A DNA stretch of 64,000 nucleotides from CAWIMX01 sp963792785 (GTDB lineage: Bacteria; Acidobacteriota; Vicinamibacteria; Vicinamibacterales; CAVVIG01). The stretch spans positions 1-64,000 of the forward strand of contig CAWBXO010000002.1 in the NCBI GenBank assembly GCA_963792785.1, given 5' to 3'. The notes below the pieces were generated by a model, which worked only from the letters and a program-made list of their open reading frames with translations, was not told where the DNA came from and ran no database searches. Position 1 is the first letter of the stretch. Every line of letters begins with the position of its first letter. This document shows, piece after piece, positions 1-8,247 of the stretch. A program made the position numbers and the translations under genes.

Positions 1-63
1 GTAATCGGCGGCCAGGAAGATCATCTCCTCGACAAAGGCGAATCGCGAAAGGCGAATCGCGTC

Positions 64-69
64 TATAAT
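64..69 (+). promoter_or_regulatory. -10 promoter hexamer TATAAT
   Basis: A perfect TATAAT lies about 54 bases before the ATG at 123. No good -35 box is visible 16-18 bases upstream. An AAAGGA ribosome-binding site at 111-116, six bases before ATG 123, supports that start over the in-frame upstream codon at 87. Confidence 0.5.
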
Positions 70-122
70 TCGCCGGTTTCATCAGTTTGCAGATCAACAT
101 GCCGCTCAGCAAAGGATTCGCT

Positions 123-1660
123 ATGTCACGCGTCCACCTTGCGGGAACACTGGCGCTCGCCCTCGTCGCCGCCGCGACGGCGAGCACGCTGGCGCAGAGC
201 TCACGATCGCAGGCACTGACCATCACGGCTGCGTCGGCCGATTCGTCGGCCCACACGCTGACCATCAACGGTTCCGATCTCGATCGCGGGCCGCGACCGC
301 CCGCCGTGACGCTCAACGGCTCGCCCCTCGTGGTGACGAGCGCGAGCAACACCACGATCGTGGCCGTCCTGCCGAGTCTCGATCCGGGCTCCTACCGCCT
401 CGTCGTCTCGACCGGCACGGGCACGCCGCAATTCGACGAGCTGACGCTCACGATCGGCTCGACCGGCGCGCAGGGTCCACAGGGCGAGCCAGGAACGCCA
501 GGGTTGCCGGGCAGTCAGGGACCGCAGGGTGACATCGGTCCGGGCAGGGACCGCAGGGTGACATCGGTCCGCAGGGACCGCAGGGCGACGTTGGTCCGCA
601 GGGACCGCAGGGTGACATCGGCCCGCAGGGACCGCAGGGCCCCGCCGGCGCCGTCGCCTCGCTCGACAGCCTCGCGGGAGCGGTGTGCTCCCTGCCGAGC
701 GGCTCGGGTCACACGGCCGTGTCGGTCGCATCGGACGGCACCATCCTCCTCACGTGCGTGGCCGACGGCGGCGGCTCGGGCGGCGGTGGGGGTGGCGGCG
801 GCACCGGCACGATCACCGAGGTGTGCGATGACGGCTTCGCCCTCGCCGACACGTCGGCGGTTCACGCCGCGAACGCGCTCGGCCTCTGCACCACGACGAC
901 GTCGGGCACCGGGTTCGGCCTGATCGCGGCGCAGTTCGTTCGCGCGAACGGGGATGCGGCAGCCGCGCCGGCCTTCGAGCCCCAGGTGGGCAACATGTCG
1001 CACTTCGGGGTCAACACGCCACAGGCGGGCGCCCGCATGCTGGGCCTGTCGTCTGGACACGCGCGTGATAGCGCCGATCCGGGCGCGTGCGGCAACCCGA
1101 ACTGCGCCGGCCTGGGCGCGGGCACGCCGCCGCCCGGCTTTCCGGCCCCCGTGCCTAACCCAATCGCCGCCGGTTCATGCCCGACCGCGTCCACTGTGGT
1201 CGACGACGTGGGCCTGCAGGTCACGCTGCGGGCGCCGGCTGGCGCCGTCGGGTTCACCGTGGACTACATGTACTTCGCGATGGACTACCCCACCTTCCTC
1301 TGCACTTCGTACAACGATCACGTCCTGATCCTGATGAACCCGCCCCCGGCGGGCGCGCTGAACGGTGACATCGCGCTCTTGACCAACGGCGACCCCATCA
1401 CGCTGTCCTCGGCCCCATTCGATTCCTGCACCGCGAGTACGGGTTATGCGTGCCCGCTCGGACGAACGCTGCTCTCCGGAACGGGCTTCGACGTGTGGAA
1501 CAGCGTCACGAATGGCGCGGCCCTGAGCTGGCAGACGGTGACGGCGCCGGTCACCGCGGGCGAGGAGTTCACGCTGCGGTTCACGGTGATGGACGTGGGC
1601 GACAGCAGCGGCGACTCGACCGTGCTGCTCGACAACTTCACCTGGATTACCGGCCCGTAG
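123..1660 (+). CDS. Collagen-like surface protein with choice-of-anchor L-type C-terminus (frameshifted)
   Basis: This is a secreted protein of about 511 residues if one two-base insertion (positions 543-544) is removed. Residues 1-26 form a signal peptide. Residues 28-116 look like an IPT/TIG immunoglobulin-like fold. Residues 117-178 are collagen-type Gly-X-Y triplets (GPQGDIGPQ units, 27-bp DNA repeats). A Gly-rich linker follows, then a Cys-containing C-terminal domain ending in a DVGDSSGDSTVLLDNF-type stretch like the choice-of-anchor L family. The first reading frame runs into arginine-rich nonsense after 543, while the +2 frame restores the collagen pattern at once and runs to the TAG at 1660. 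It is probably a cell-surface adhesin or matrix protein. The frameshift may be an assembly error in repeats, slippage-based phase variation, or a real inactivation. Confidence 0.75.
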
Positions 1661-1702
1661 ATCGCAGGGCCGAATCGACCGGCCCGAGGAGAGGCGCCGC
1701 TC

Positions 1703-1708
1703 TACAAT
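1703..1708 (+). promoter_or_regulatory. -10 hexamer TACAAT directly before a GTG start
   Basis: TACAAT ends seven bases before the GTG at 1716. This spacing places the transcription start at or next to the start codon and suggests a leaderless mRNA. No Shine-Dalgarno sequence fits in the gap. Confidence 0.45.
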
Positions 1709-1715
1709 CGTCGAC

Positions 1716-2219
1716 GTGGCGCGGCGCCATCTCTACGTCCTCCTGTTCGCGATCCCGGCGCTGCTGGCGTCGGCCGTCGCTGCCGCCCTGCTGACGGCGG
1801 CGGCGGCGGGCTCGCTGTGGCTCTTCGTCCTGGGCGACAACCCGTGGCCGGACAGCGTGGGCACGGCGCTCGGCGCCGCGTTCGTCGTGGCGGGCGCGGC
1901 GATGTGGATCGCGCTTCTCACGCTCGCCTACCGGATCGGCACACACGAGGAATCGCGGCCGTCGCTGAACCGGCTGCACGTCGCGCTGGCGGCCGGCGTC
2001 ACGCTGCTGCTCGCGGGGCTCATCGTCGTGCGCGTGACGGGCATCGGCGCCGGGCCGAAAAGCGACAGCCTGATGTGCTCGGACTACTGCCGGGCCGAGG
2101 GGTTCGCCAGCAGCGGCACGCCCCCTCGCGACTCGGGCGACCGCACGTGCACCTGCTACGACGCGCAGGGCCGCGAGGCGCGGCATGTTCCGCTGGCGGA
2201 GATCGAGACGGGGCGCTGA
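1716..2219 (+). CDS. Small membrane protein, unknown function
   Basis: This 167-residue protein was not recognised as a named family. It has three hydrophobic segments (about residues 7-37, 50-70 and 88-105) followed by a roughly 60-residue soluble tail. The tail holds five cysteines (CSDYC, then CTC near the end), suggesting a small metal-binding or disulfide-bonded domain on the extracytoplasmic side. The GTG start is favoured because a TACAAT box sits seven bases upstream. It stands alone between the collagen-like gene and the cyanophycinase-like gene. Confidence 0.6.
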   Translation: MARRHLYVLLFAIPALLASAVAAALLTAAAAGSLWLFVLGDNPWPDSVGTALGAAFVVAGAAMWIALLTLAYRIGTHEESRPSLNRLHVALAAGVTLLLAGLIVVRVTGIGAGPKSDSLMCSDYCRAEGFASSGTPPRDSGDRTCTCYDAQGREARHVPLAEIETGR

Positions 2220-2253
2220 CTTCGGATCACGCTGCGATCGGATCTACGAAAAG

Positions 2254-2305
2254 GCAACCACGAAGGCACGAAGGCCCGAAGACGACACGAAGGAAGAGCC
2301 TCTTC
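2254..2305 (+). repeat. Intergenic tandem repeat, CACGAAGGC type
   Basis: Degenerate copies of a CACGAAGGC-like word follow CAACCA and end in a short inverted tail (GAAGAGCC-TCTTCTC). The same element recurs at 23951-23987 and 56000-56050. It separates the small membrane protein gene from the cyanophycinase-like gene. Confidence 0.7.
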
Positions 2306-2338
2306 TCTTGGGATCACGACAGCGATCGGATCACGAAC

Positions 2339-2344
2339 TACAAT
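2339..2344 (+). promoter_or_regulatory. -10 hexamer TACAAT directly before a GTG start
   Basis: TACAAT ends six bases before the GTG at 2351, the same arrangement as at 1703-1708. It implies a leaderless transcript for the cyanophycinase-like gene. Confidence 0.45.
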
Positions 2345-2350
2345 CGGCGG

Positions 2351-3137
2351 GTGCTCACGCGACGCGACGCGCTGACGATCGGCGTGGTCGCCGCCCTGCT
2401 CGCCCTGCTCGTCCTGACGCCGCACGTGGGCATCGCGGCGCCGGAAGGGCATCTCGTGCTCGTCGGCGGCGGACCGACGCCGGCGGGGATCTTCACCCGC
2501 GCGCTCGCGCTATCGGGCGGGCGGGCCGCGGTGGTCGCCGTCCTCCCGCAAACCTTCCCCACCGACAGCATGGCCGACGACGCGGTGACGATGTGGAAGA
2601 CGTTCGGGCCGCGCGAGGTGATGAAAGTGAGCCGGACGGATCAGGACGCGGCGCGTGCCGCGCTCGAACGGGCGAGCCTCATCTGGATCCCCGGCGGATT
2701 CCAGGGCCGTTTCATGCAGGCCATCGAGGGCACGCCGATTCCGGGCATCATCCGCGCGCGGTTTGCCGCGGGCGCGACCATCGGCGGCGCGAGCGCCGGC
2801 GCGGCGGCCATGTCGCGCACGATGGTCGCCGACGAGACGACGCCCGCTGGCTTCCCCACCGGCGGTCCGGCCACCGATGAGGGACTCGGCCTCTGGCCCG
2901 AAGCGATCGTGTCGCCCCACTTCACCGAGCGTCACCGGCTCAACGCGCTCATCGCGATCGTCCGGGATCATCCGAGCGCTGCTCGGCATCGGCATCGACG
3001 AAGGCACCGGCCTGATCGTGTCCGAGGGTGAGTTCGAAGTGCTGGGCCGCGGCACGGTCGTCGTCGTCGACGGGCACCGCCCCGGCGCGCGCACCCTCAG
3101 GAGCGGGATGAGATTTCGATACACTCAGGGGAACTGA
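2351..3137 (+). CDS. Cyanophycinase-like peptidase S51 family protein (one frameshift)
   Basis: The protein is about 261 residues after correcting one indel near 2975. It starts with an MLTRRDAL n-region and a hydrophobic stretch (residues 10-25), so it is probably exported or membrane-anchored. The mature part shows the peptidase S51/cyanophycinase layout: a glycine-rich VLVGGG start, an IPGGFQGR segment, the nucleophile elbow GGASAGAAAM (Ser of SAG), and an HFTERHRL motif. After the indel, the second frame gives GIGIDEGTGLIV, the conserved C-terminal strand. Known members cut cyanophycin or isoaspartyl peptides. The exact substrate cannot be read from the sequence. The clean continuation in the other frame makes an assembly indel likely. 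Confidence 0.75.
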
Positions 3138-3197
3138 GGAACTGGGGAGGTGAAAGGGGAAGTTAAGAAGTCAGGAAGTTAGGAAGTCAGGAAGTTG
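3127..3197 (+). repeat. Intergenic tandem repeat, GAGGAACT/GGAAGT type
   Basis: Degenerate copies of GAACTGAGGAACTGGGGAG and AGGAAGTCAGGAAGTTA fill the gap after the cyanophycinase-like gene, whose stop lies inside the array. The same words occur at 6084-6129 and 17215-17262, and in reverse complement at 63523-63562 and 63947-63994. Confidence 0.75.
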
Positions 3198-3213
3198 GTT
3201 CCGCGCAACCGCG

Positions 3214-3933
3214 CTACTTCTGCCGAAGGTCTTCAAGGGCATCGCGTATGTCCTTGAGTTCGTCGGCCGCAAAGAGTTCCTGAGCGACTCGAATCCGCTC
3301 GTTCCTTGTCTGCAGCGGCTCCTCGAAGATCGCCATCCGTGAAATCAACAGCGGCACAGCCGCGATCAGGAGGAGCCAGCCGGTCGCGATCTGTTGCATC
3401 ACGATGGTCTTTGTCGTCTGGTCCACCGGCACGTAGTCACCGTATCCCACCGTCGATAGGGTCACGAAGCTGAAGTAGACGAGCGTGTGATTGTCCGGTG
3501 GATCGCAGGCCACCTGTCCTGGCGGGCAGACATATCCAGCAACCCGATATCGCGCCGCGTACGTCGGCACAATGGCCCCGAGAAAGAGCACCAGGATCAC
3601 CAGTGCAGGCAGGCGGTGTGGCAGAGCCTGGTAGGGCCACATGAACTTGTCACTGCGAAAGGCCGCCAGCCCAACCAGGACGCCCAGGTGGATTGCCACG
3701 CCAAGTGCCACCCACTTGGCCGTGACGCTGGACTGGTTCGTCAGAGACATCCAGCCGAGAACGCACCACACCACCGCCACGAGCACGTGAGCAATGTTGG
3801 CGGGAACCAGGTAGTAGCAGAAGTCCAGCGCACTTCGCGGCCGGCTGCGTTTGTTCTTTCCTGCCACATCCAGACTCCCGCCCATCACCGCCGCAAATCC
3901 AAGAAATGCCGAGGCAATCAGGGCTTCACGCAT
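3214..3933 (-). CDS. Two-pore-helix potassium channel protein
   Basis: A 239-residue integral membrane protein with several hydrophobic segments. Near its C-terminal third it has the K+ selectivity filter TVGYGD, flanked by a pore helix (YFSFVTLS) and a final transmembrane helix, as in Ion_trans_2 (PF07885) channels. A charged C-terminal tail (about 40 residues, NERIRVAQELF) may be a coiled coil. A longer frame opens at 3990, but the TACAAT promoter at 3957-3962 lies inside it, so ATG 3933 is preferred. The protein probably forms a homotetrameric K+ channel in the inner membrane. The gene is divergent from the GntR-ABC operon. Confidence 0.8.
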   Translation of the reverse strand: MREALIASAFLGFAAVMGGSLDVAGKNKRSRPRSALDFCYYLVPANIAHVLVAVVWCVLGWMSLTNQSSVTAKWVALGVAIHLGVLVGLAAFRSDKFMWPYQALPHRLPALVILVLFLGAIVPTYAARYRVAGYVCPPGQVACDPPDNHTLVYFSFVTLSTVGYGDYVPVDQTTKTIVMQQIATGWLLLIAAVPLLISRMAIFEEPLQTRNERIRVAQELFAADELKDIRDALEDLRQK

Positions 3934-3956
3934 CTGCGCACCGGCATGCGGGCGCC

Positions 3957-3962
3957 ATTGTA
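3957..3962 (-). promoter_or_regulatory. -10 hexamer TACAAT of the K+ channel gene
   Basis: On the minus strand TACAAT occurs 23 bases before ATG 3933. It argues against the longer start at 3990 because that start would lie upstream of the -10 box. Confidence 0.4.
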
Positions 3963-3983
3963 TCGGGGCTTGAAAACTTCCGC

Positions 3984-4011
3984 TTGACAAGGCCGGGCGT
4001 TGTGGTAGACA
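3984..4011 (+). promoter_or_regulatory. Promoter of the GntR-ABC operon
   Basis: A perfect -35 box TTGACA (3984-3989) is followed after 16 bases by TAGACA (4006-4011), a weak -10. The predicted start point falls just before or in the palindrome at 4016-4041. Confidence 0.55.
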
Positions 4012-4015
4012 GTCT

Positions 4016-4041
4016 CACTGTGTTAGTTCAGTAACACAGTG
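4016..4041 (+). promoter_or_regulatory. Perfect 10-bp palindromic operator before the GntR gene
   Basis: CACTGTGTTA (4016-4025) and TAACACAGTG (4032-4041) are perfect inverted repeats separated by six bases. The site ends five bases before the GntR-type start codon and lies immediately downstream of the promoter. This is the expected position for autorepression by the YtrA-type regulator encoded next. Confidence 0.75.
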
Positions 4042-4046
4042 ACGAC

Positions 4047-4445
4047 ATGATGTTCAGAACCAACCCGGCGCTCGGCGTGCCCATCTACCTCCAGCTCATG
4101 GAGCAGATCCGGCATGCGGTCGAGACGGGCGCGCTGCGGGCCGGGGACCAGCTCCCGGGCATCCGGCCGCTCGCCGAGCAGCTCGTCATCAACCCCAACA
4201 CGGTCGCCAAGGCGTATCGCGAGCTCGAGCACGAGGGGCTCGTCGAGCTGCGCCACGGCGCGGGCGCGTTCGTGACGGCGGCGGCGGCGCCCAAGAAAGT
4301 GGCCGACACGCTGCGCGCCGGCCAGGGGGTGGTGGCCGACGTGGTGAAGGAGCTGCGCGCGAAGGGCGTGGGCGACGAGGAAATCCGGCGCATGTTCGAG
4401 GCGGAACTGGCGGAGTTGAGGAAAGCAGGAGGCCGACGTGGCTGA
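4047..4445 (+). CDS. GntR-family (YtrA-type) transcriptional regulator
   Basis: A 132-residue protein. Residues 8-76 form the GntR winged helix (VPIYLQLMEQIRHAVETG, then LPGIRPLAEQL and NPNTVAKAYRELEHEG). There is only a short C-terminal helical region of about 50 residues and no effector domain, which is typical of the YtrA subfamily. Such regulators usually control the ABC transporter encoded directly downstream. Here the ATPase gene overlaps the end of this gene, and the perfect palindrome at 4016-4041 is the likely binding site. ATG 4047 and ATG 4050 are both possible starts. Confidence 0.88.
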   Translation: MMFRTNPALGVPIYLQLMEQIRHAVETGALRAGDQLPGIRPLAEQLVINPNTVAKAYRELEHEGLVELRHGAGAFVTAAAAPKKVADTLRAGQGVVADVVKELRAKGVGDEEIRRMFEAELAELRKAGGRRG

Positions 4446-5331
4446 CGCGATGACGATCGAGACACACGACCTGCGGAAGCGGTACGACGGCTTCGAGGCG
4501 CTGCGCGGCCTCTCGCTGCAGGTGCCGCCCGGGTCGATTTGCGGGTTCCTCGGGAAGAACGGCGCCGGCAAGACGACGACGATCAAGATCCTGCTGGGGA
4601 TGGCGCACGCATCGGCGGGCGAGGCGCGCGTGTTCGGCCTGAACGCGTCGGACGAGGCGTCGAGCGTGGAGATCCGGCGCCGGACGGCGTTCGTCGGCGA
4701 GGAGAAGGATCTGCCGGACTACATGACGGTCGCCGAGCTCACGCGCTTCACGGCGTCCTTCTACCCGCGCTGGCGGAAGGATCTCGAGGCGAAGTTCCGG
4801 CTACGTTTCGAGCTGCCGTCCGATCAGAAGATCAAGACGCTCTCGAAGGGCACGCGCACGAAGGTCGCGCTGCTCCTCGCGCTCTGCCGCGGCGCCGAGC
4901 TGCTCGTGCTCGACGAGCCGACGTCCGGACTCGACCCGGCCGTGAGCGAGGACGTGCTCAAGGCGCTCGTCGCGTTCACCGCCGGCGAGAACGCGACGAT
5001 CTTCTTCTCGTCGCACCAGATTTCCGAGATCGAGCAGATCGCCGATCGCGTGATCGTGATCGATCGAGGCCGCGCGGTGGTCGCCGGCCCGCTCGACGAT
5101 CTGCGCGAGCACTACCGCCGGGTGAACCTCGTGTTCGAGGGCGACGCGCCGCCCGTCACACTGCGCTCGCCGGGCGTCGTGCGCGCGCGGCGCGACGGGC
5201 GCGTGCTGTCGGTGCTGTCGAGCGCCGGGATCAGCGCGCTCGTCGACGAAGCCAAGACGCTCGGCGCGACGGCGTCGGACGAGGGACCGGTCACGTTGAA
5301 GGAGCTGTTCCTGGAATCGGTGGAGAACTGA
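4438..5331 (+). CDS. ABC transporter ATP-binding protein
   Basis: A 297-residue ATPase. The Walker A motif GKNGAGKTT lies near residue 38, the signature region LSKGTRTK near 139, the Walker B motif LLVLDEPTSGLDP near 158-170, and the switch histidine in SSHQ near 193. The C-terminal 90 residues are the extra domain common in YtrB/CcmA-like export ATPases. The GTG start at 4438 overlaps the GntR gene by eight bases. ATG 4450 is an alternative. Together with the permease at 5333 it forms an ABC-2-type exporter, probably induced when the GntR repressor is released. The substrate is unknown; related systems respond to cell-wall-active antibiotics. Confidence 0.88.
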   Translation: MADAMTIETHDLRKRYDGFEALRGLSLQVPPGSICGFLGKNGAGKTTTIKILLGMAHASAGEARVFGLNASDEASSVEIRRRTAFVGEEKDLPDYMTVAELTRFTASFYPRWRKDLEAKFRLRFELPSDQKIKTLSKGTRTKVALLLALCRGAELLVLDEPTSGLDPAVSEDVLKALVAFTAGENATIFFSSHQISEIEQIADRVIVIDRGRAVVAGPLDDLREHYRRVNLVFEGDAPPVTLRSPGVVRARRDGRVLSVLSSAGISALVDEAKTLGATASDEGPVTLKELFLESVEN

Positions 5332-5332
5332 G

Positions 5333-6088
5333 ATGCTCTGGTACAAAGCCTGGCTCGAAACGCGGCTGCGGTTCTTCATCGGCCTCGGCCTCCTGCTCTT
5401 CATGGCGTGCGGCGTCGCGTTCGAATACAACGCCGTGCAACAGCTCATGCCCATCGCCGAGTCGATGCCGGCCGACGGCGTCCTCGGCTCCGTCATCCAG
5501 CGCGCGCTAGAGGTCGAGCGCACCTTCGACGGCTTCGTCTGGTACCAGTGGTTCCGGCAGAACCTGTCGCAGACGTGGATGCTCTTCGCGCTCATCATCG
5601 GCACCGGCGGCCTCGCGCCGCAGCGCGGCGCGCTCTACGCGCTGTCGATGCCGGTGTCGCGGGCGCGCCTGGTCGGCGTCCGCGCCGGCACCGGCCTGGC
5701 GGAGCTGTTCACGCTCGCGCTCGTGCCGTCGATGCTCCTGCCGCTCGTCGCCGTCGTCGTCGGCCAGCGCTACCCGATGAGCGACGCGATCGTGCACGCG
5801 CTGTGCGTATTCGTGGGCGGCAGCGCGATCTTCAGCCTCACGGTGCTCTTCTCCACCCAGTTCAGCGACGCGTGGACACCCGCGATCCTGAGCGGCGTCG
5901 TGATCACCGTGCTCGGCCTCATCGAGCTGGCGCCGGGGCTGGCGCCGTACGGGTTGTTCCATACGATGAGCGCCGAGTCGCTCATCGACGGCGGCGGGCT
6001 GCCCTGGGTGGGGCTCTTGATCAGCGCGGCCGCGGCCGCTGGGCTGCTCTATGCGGCCGCAGTGAATCTGAAGCGACGCGATCTCTGA
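5333..6088 (+). CDS. ABC-2-type transporter permease
   Basis: A 251-residue membrane protein with about six hydrophobic segments (near residues 12-30, 80-98, 120-145, 150-172, 180-200 and 220-243). It has the short cytoplasmic loops typical of ABC-2 permeases. It starts one base after the stop of the ATPase gene, so the two are translationally coupled. It is the membrane half of the exporter controlled by the YtrA-type regulator. Confidence 0.8.
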   Translation: MLWYKAWLETRLRFFIGLGLLLFMACGVAFEYNAVQQLMPIAESMPADGVLGSVIQRALEVERTFDGFVWYQWFRQNLSQTWMLFALIIGTGGLAPQRGALYALSMPVSRARLVGVRAGTGLAELFTLALVPSMLLPLVAVVVGQRYPMSDAIVHALCVFVGGSAIFSLTVLFSTQFSDAWTPAILSGVVITVLGLIELAPGLAPYGLFHTMSAESLIDGGGLPWVGLLISAAAAAGLLYAAAVNLKRRDL

Positions 6089-6129
6089 AACTGAGGAGCT
6101 GAGGAACTGGGGAACTTAGGAAGTTGAAG
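6084..6129 (+). repeat. Intergenic tandem repeat, GAGGAACTGGGGA type
   Basis: The words CTGAGGAGCTGAGGAACTGGGGAACTTAGG are arranged as degenerate tandem copies between the ABC permease and the next gene. They match the family at 3127-3197. Confidence 0.7.
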
Positions 6130-6145
6130 TTTCAAGGAGAGGGTT

Positions 6146-6853
6146 ATGGTTCTGGTACGCATCTGGTTATTGCTACTGGCGGCGATGGGGTTCGGCGGGC
6201 TGGAGCTGCACGCGCAGACGGCGCCGGATCCGACCGGACACTGGGAGGGCCAGATTCCCGTCCCCGATCATCCGGTCGAAGTGATCTTCGACATCACGCG
6301 CGACGCGAACGGTGCGCTCATGGGCACGCTCAGCCAGCCGTCGGAAGGCGTCTACGGCCTGCTGCTTCAGGAGGTGCTGCTCGAGGGCCGCACGCTCACG
6401 GTGATCGCCCGCGACGATCAGCCGTTCTCGGGCACGATGACCGACGATGGGAAGGTGATCGACGGTGTGTTGAGCGCGCAGGGCAACGACATCCCGATCT
6501 CGTTCGAGCGCATGGGCGAGGCGAAGATCGATCCGCCGGTTCGCAGCGCGGCCGTCGACGCGCGCTTCACCGGCCGCTGGACGTCCAGCGGGCGCCTGGG
6601 GACGCTGACCCTCGACATCGCCAATCACGACGATGGAAGCGCGACGGCCGTGCTGATCAACGAGGCCGAAGGCGGGCTTCGCGTGCCGGTGCGGACGATC
6701 ACGGCGAACGGCGCGCACGTCACGCTCGAACTGAAGGCGCTGTCGGGATCCTACGAGGGCGATCTGAGCGCCGACGGCACGGCCATTGACGGCACTTACG
6801 CTCAAGCGGGCGCCAAGGCGCCGCTCACATTTACAAAGATGCAATCTCAATAG
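6146..6853 (+). CDS. Secreted protein, two lipocalin-like repeats, unknown function
   Basis: A 235-residue protein with a signal peptide (residues 1-22, ending HAQ). Two similar beta-rich halves follow, each with a GHWEGQI/GRWTSS-type start and G-x-L-x-G-T/D repeats (about residues 28-120 and 135-230). This pattern is common in acidobacterial periplasmic proteins preceding serine-hydrolase or lipocalin-like domains, but no catalytic residues are visible. A purine-rich site (CAAGGAGAGG) lies before the ATG. It is probably monocistronic. Confidence 0.6.
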   Translation: MVLVRIWLLLLAAMGFGGLELHAQTAPDPTGHWEGQIPVPDHPVEVIFDITRDANGALMGTLSQPSEGVYGLLLQEVLLEGRTLTVIARDDQPFSGTMTDDGKVIDGVLSAQGNDIPISFERMGEAKIDPPVRSAAVDARFTGRWTSSGRLGTLTLDIANHDDGSATAVLINEAEGGLRVPVRTITANGAHVTLELKALSGSYEGDLSADGTAIDGTYAQAGAKAPLTFTKMQSQ

Positions 6854-6870
6854 GGTGCTCGGAGAATTCA

Positions 6871-6945
6871 GTAGGGGGCTCGGGGCTTCGCTCTAGGGGG
6901 CTCGGGGCTTCGGTGTAGGGGGCTGGGGCTGGCCCCCCCGAAACT
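6871..6945 (+). repeat. Intergenic tandem repeat, TAGGGGGCTCGGGGCTTCG type
   Basis: Three degenerate direct copies of an approximately 19-bp G-rich word lie between the secreted protein and the MFS gene. The array ends in a short GGGGGCTGGGGCTGGCCCCCCC hairpin-like segment. Confidence 0.65.
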
Positions 6946-6960
6946 GCGATACTGAACGAA

Positions 6961-8247
6961 TTGTCCCGCTTCCGCGGAATCGCCCGAGCGCTCAAGAGCC
7001 GCAACTATCGGCTTTTTTTCGCCGGCCAGAGCCTGTCGCTCGTCGGCACCTGGATGACGCGGATCGCGACGAGCTGGCTCGTGTACCGGCTCACGGGATC
7101 CGCGCTGCTGCTCGGGGTCGTGAACTTCGCCGGGCAGATTCCCACGCTGCTGCTCACGCCGTTCGCCGGCGTGCTCGTCGATCGCTGGGACCGCCACCGC
7201 ATCCTCGTCGTCACCCAAGTGCTCTCGATGCTGCAGTCGGGCGGCCTGGCCGTGCTGACGCTCGCGGGCGTCATCACGGTGCCGCAGGTGATCCTGCTGC
7301 AGATCTTCCAGGGCCTGATCAACGCGTTCGACACGCCCGCGCGGCAGGCGTTCGTCGTGCAGATGGTCGAGGATCAGCGCGACCTGCCGAACGCCATCGC
7401 CCTCAACTCGTCGATGGTGAACACGAGCCGCATCATCGGGCCGTCGATCGCCGGCGTGCTCATCGCCGTCGTCGGCGAAGGCTGGTGCTTCGCGATCGAC
7501 GCGGGCTCGTACCTGGCGGTGATCGTCTCGCTCATCGCGATGCGGCTCGTCCGCGCACCCAGGCCGCTGCGCACGACCCGCATGCTGGCGGAGCTCGGCA
7601 GCGGCTTCCGCTACGTCGCCGGATCGCCGGGGCTGCGCACGCCGCTCATCCTGATGGCCCTCGTCAGCGGCTTCGGGATCCCGTACTCGGTGCTGATGCC
7701 GGCGATGGCCACGGTGGTCCTGCACGGCGGGCCGAATCTGTACGGCCTGCTGATGACATCCGCCGGGGTCGGCGCGCTGGCAGGCGCACTCTACCTCGCC
7801 TCGCGGCCGTCGGTGCTCGGCCTCGGCCGCGTCATCGCCATCTCGACGCTGGTGTTCGGCGGGGGCCTCGCGGCGTTCTCGATGTCGCACTGGATCTGGC
7901 TCTCGCTCGTCGTGCTGCCCTTCGTCGGCGGCGGCTTCATGGTGCAACTCGCAGGCACGAACACGATCGTCCAGACGATCGTGGACGATGCGTACCGCGG
8001 GCGCGTGATGGCGTACTACACGATGGCGTTCTTCGGCGCCGGGCCGATCGGCAGCCTCGCGGGCGGCATGGTGGCGGATCGGATCGGCGCGCCGTACACG
8101 ATCCTGATGGGCGGCGTGGTGTGCGTAGCCGCTGGCGTATGGTTCTGGACGAAGCTGCCGGCGCTGCGCGCGCTGGTGCGCCCGATCTACGAGGCGCGCG
8201 GGATCATCACCGTGCCGGCTATCGACTCCGGAGGAACACGACCGTAG
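6961..8247 (+). CDS. MFS exporter, EntS-like (MFS_3 type)
   Basis: A 428-residue protein with about 12 hydrophobic segments. The N-terminus (FRALKSRNYRLFFAGQ-like) and the GTWM/ATSWLVYRLTGSA motif are typical of the transmembrane secretion effector family (PF05977). The loop-2/3 motif DRWDRHR (near residue 81) is the MFS signature. Members export siderophores, lipophilic drugs or other small molecules. The start is TTG. The stop overlaps by about 29 bases the 3' end of the large convergent gene at 8219-13112. Confidence 0.82.
   Translation: MSRFRGIARALKSRNYRLFFAGQSLSLVGTWMTRIATSWLVYRLTGSALLLGVVNFAGQIPTLLLTPFAGVLVDRWDRHRILVVTQVLSMLQSGGLAVLTLAGVITVPQVILLQIFQGLINAFDTPARQAFVVQMVEDQRDLPNAIALNSSMVNTSRIIGPSIAGVLIAVVGEGWCFAIDAGSYLAVIVSLIAMRLVRAPRPLRTTRMLAELGSGFRYVAGSPGLRTPLILMALVSGFGIPYSVLMPAMATVVLHGGPNLYGLLMTSAGVGALAGALYLASRPSVLGLGRVIAISTLVFGGGLAAFSMSHWIWLSLVVLPFVGGGFMVQLAGTNTIVQTIVDDAYRGRVMAYYTMAFFGAGPIGSLAGGMVADRIGAPYTILMGGVVCVAAGVWFWTKLPALRALVRPIYEARGIITVPAIDSGGTRP

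Noticed and set aside
3214..3990. Upstream start of the K+ channel at 3990
   Set aside because: The TACAAT promoter lies inside the extra segment, whose residues do not look like channel sequence. ATG 3933 is preferred.
6903..6945. Rho-independent terminator before the MFS gene
   Set aside because: The G-rich hairpin-like segment has no U-tract and belongs to a tandem repeat.
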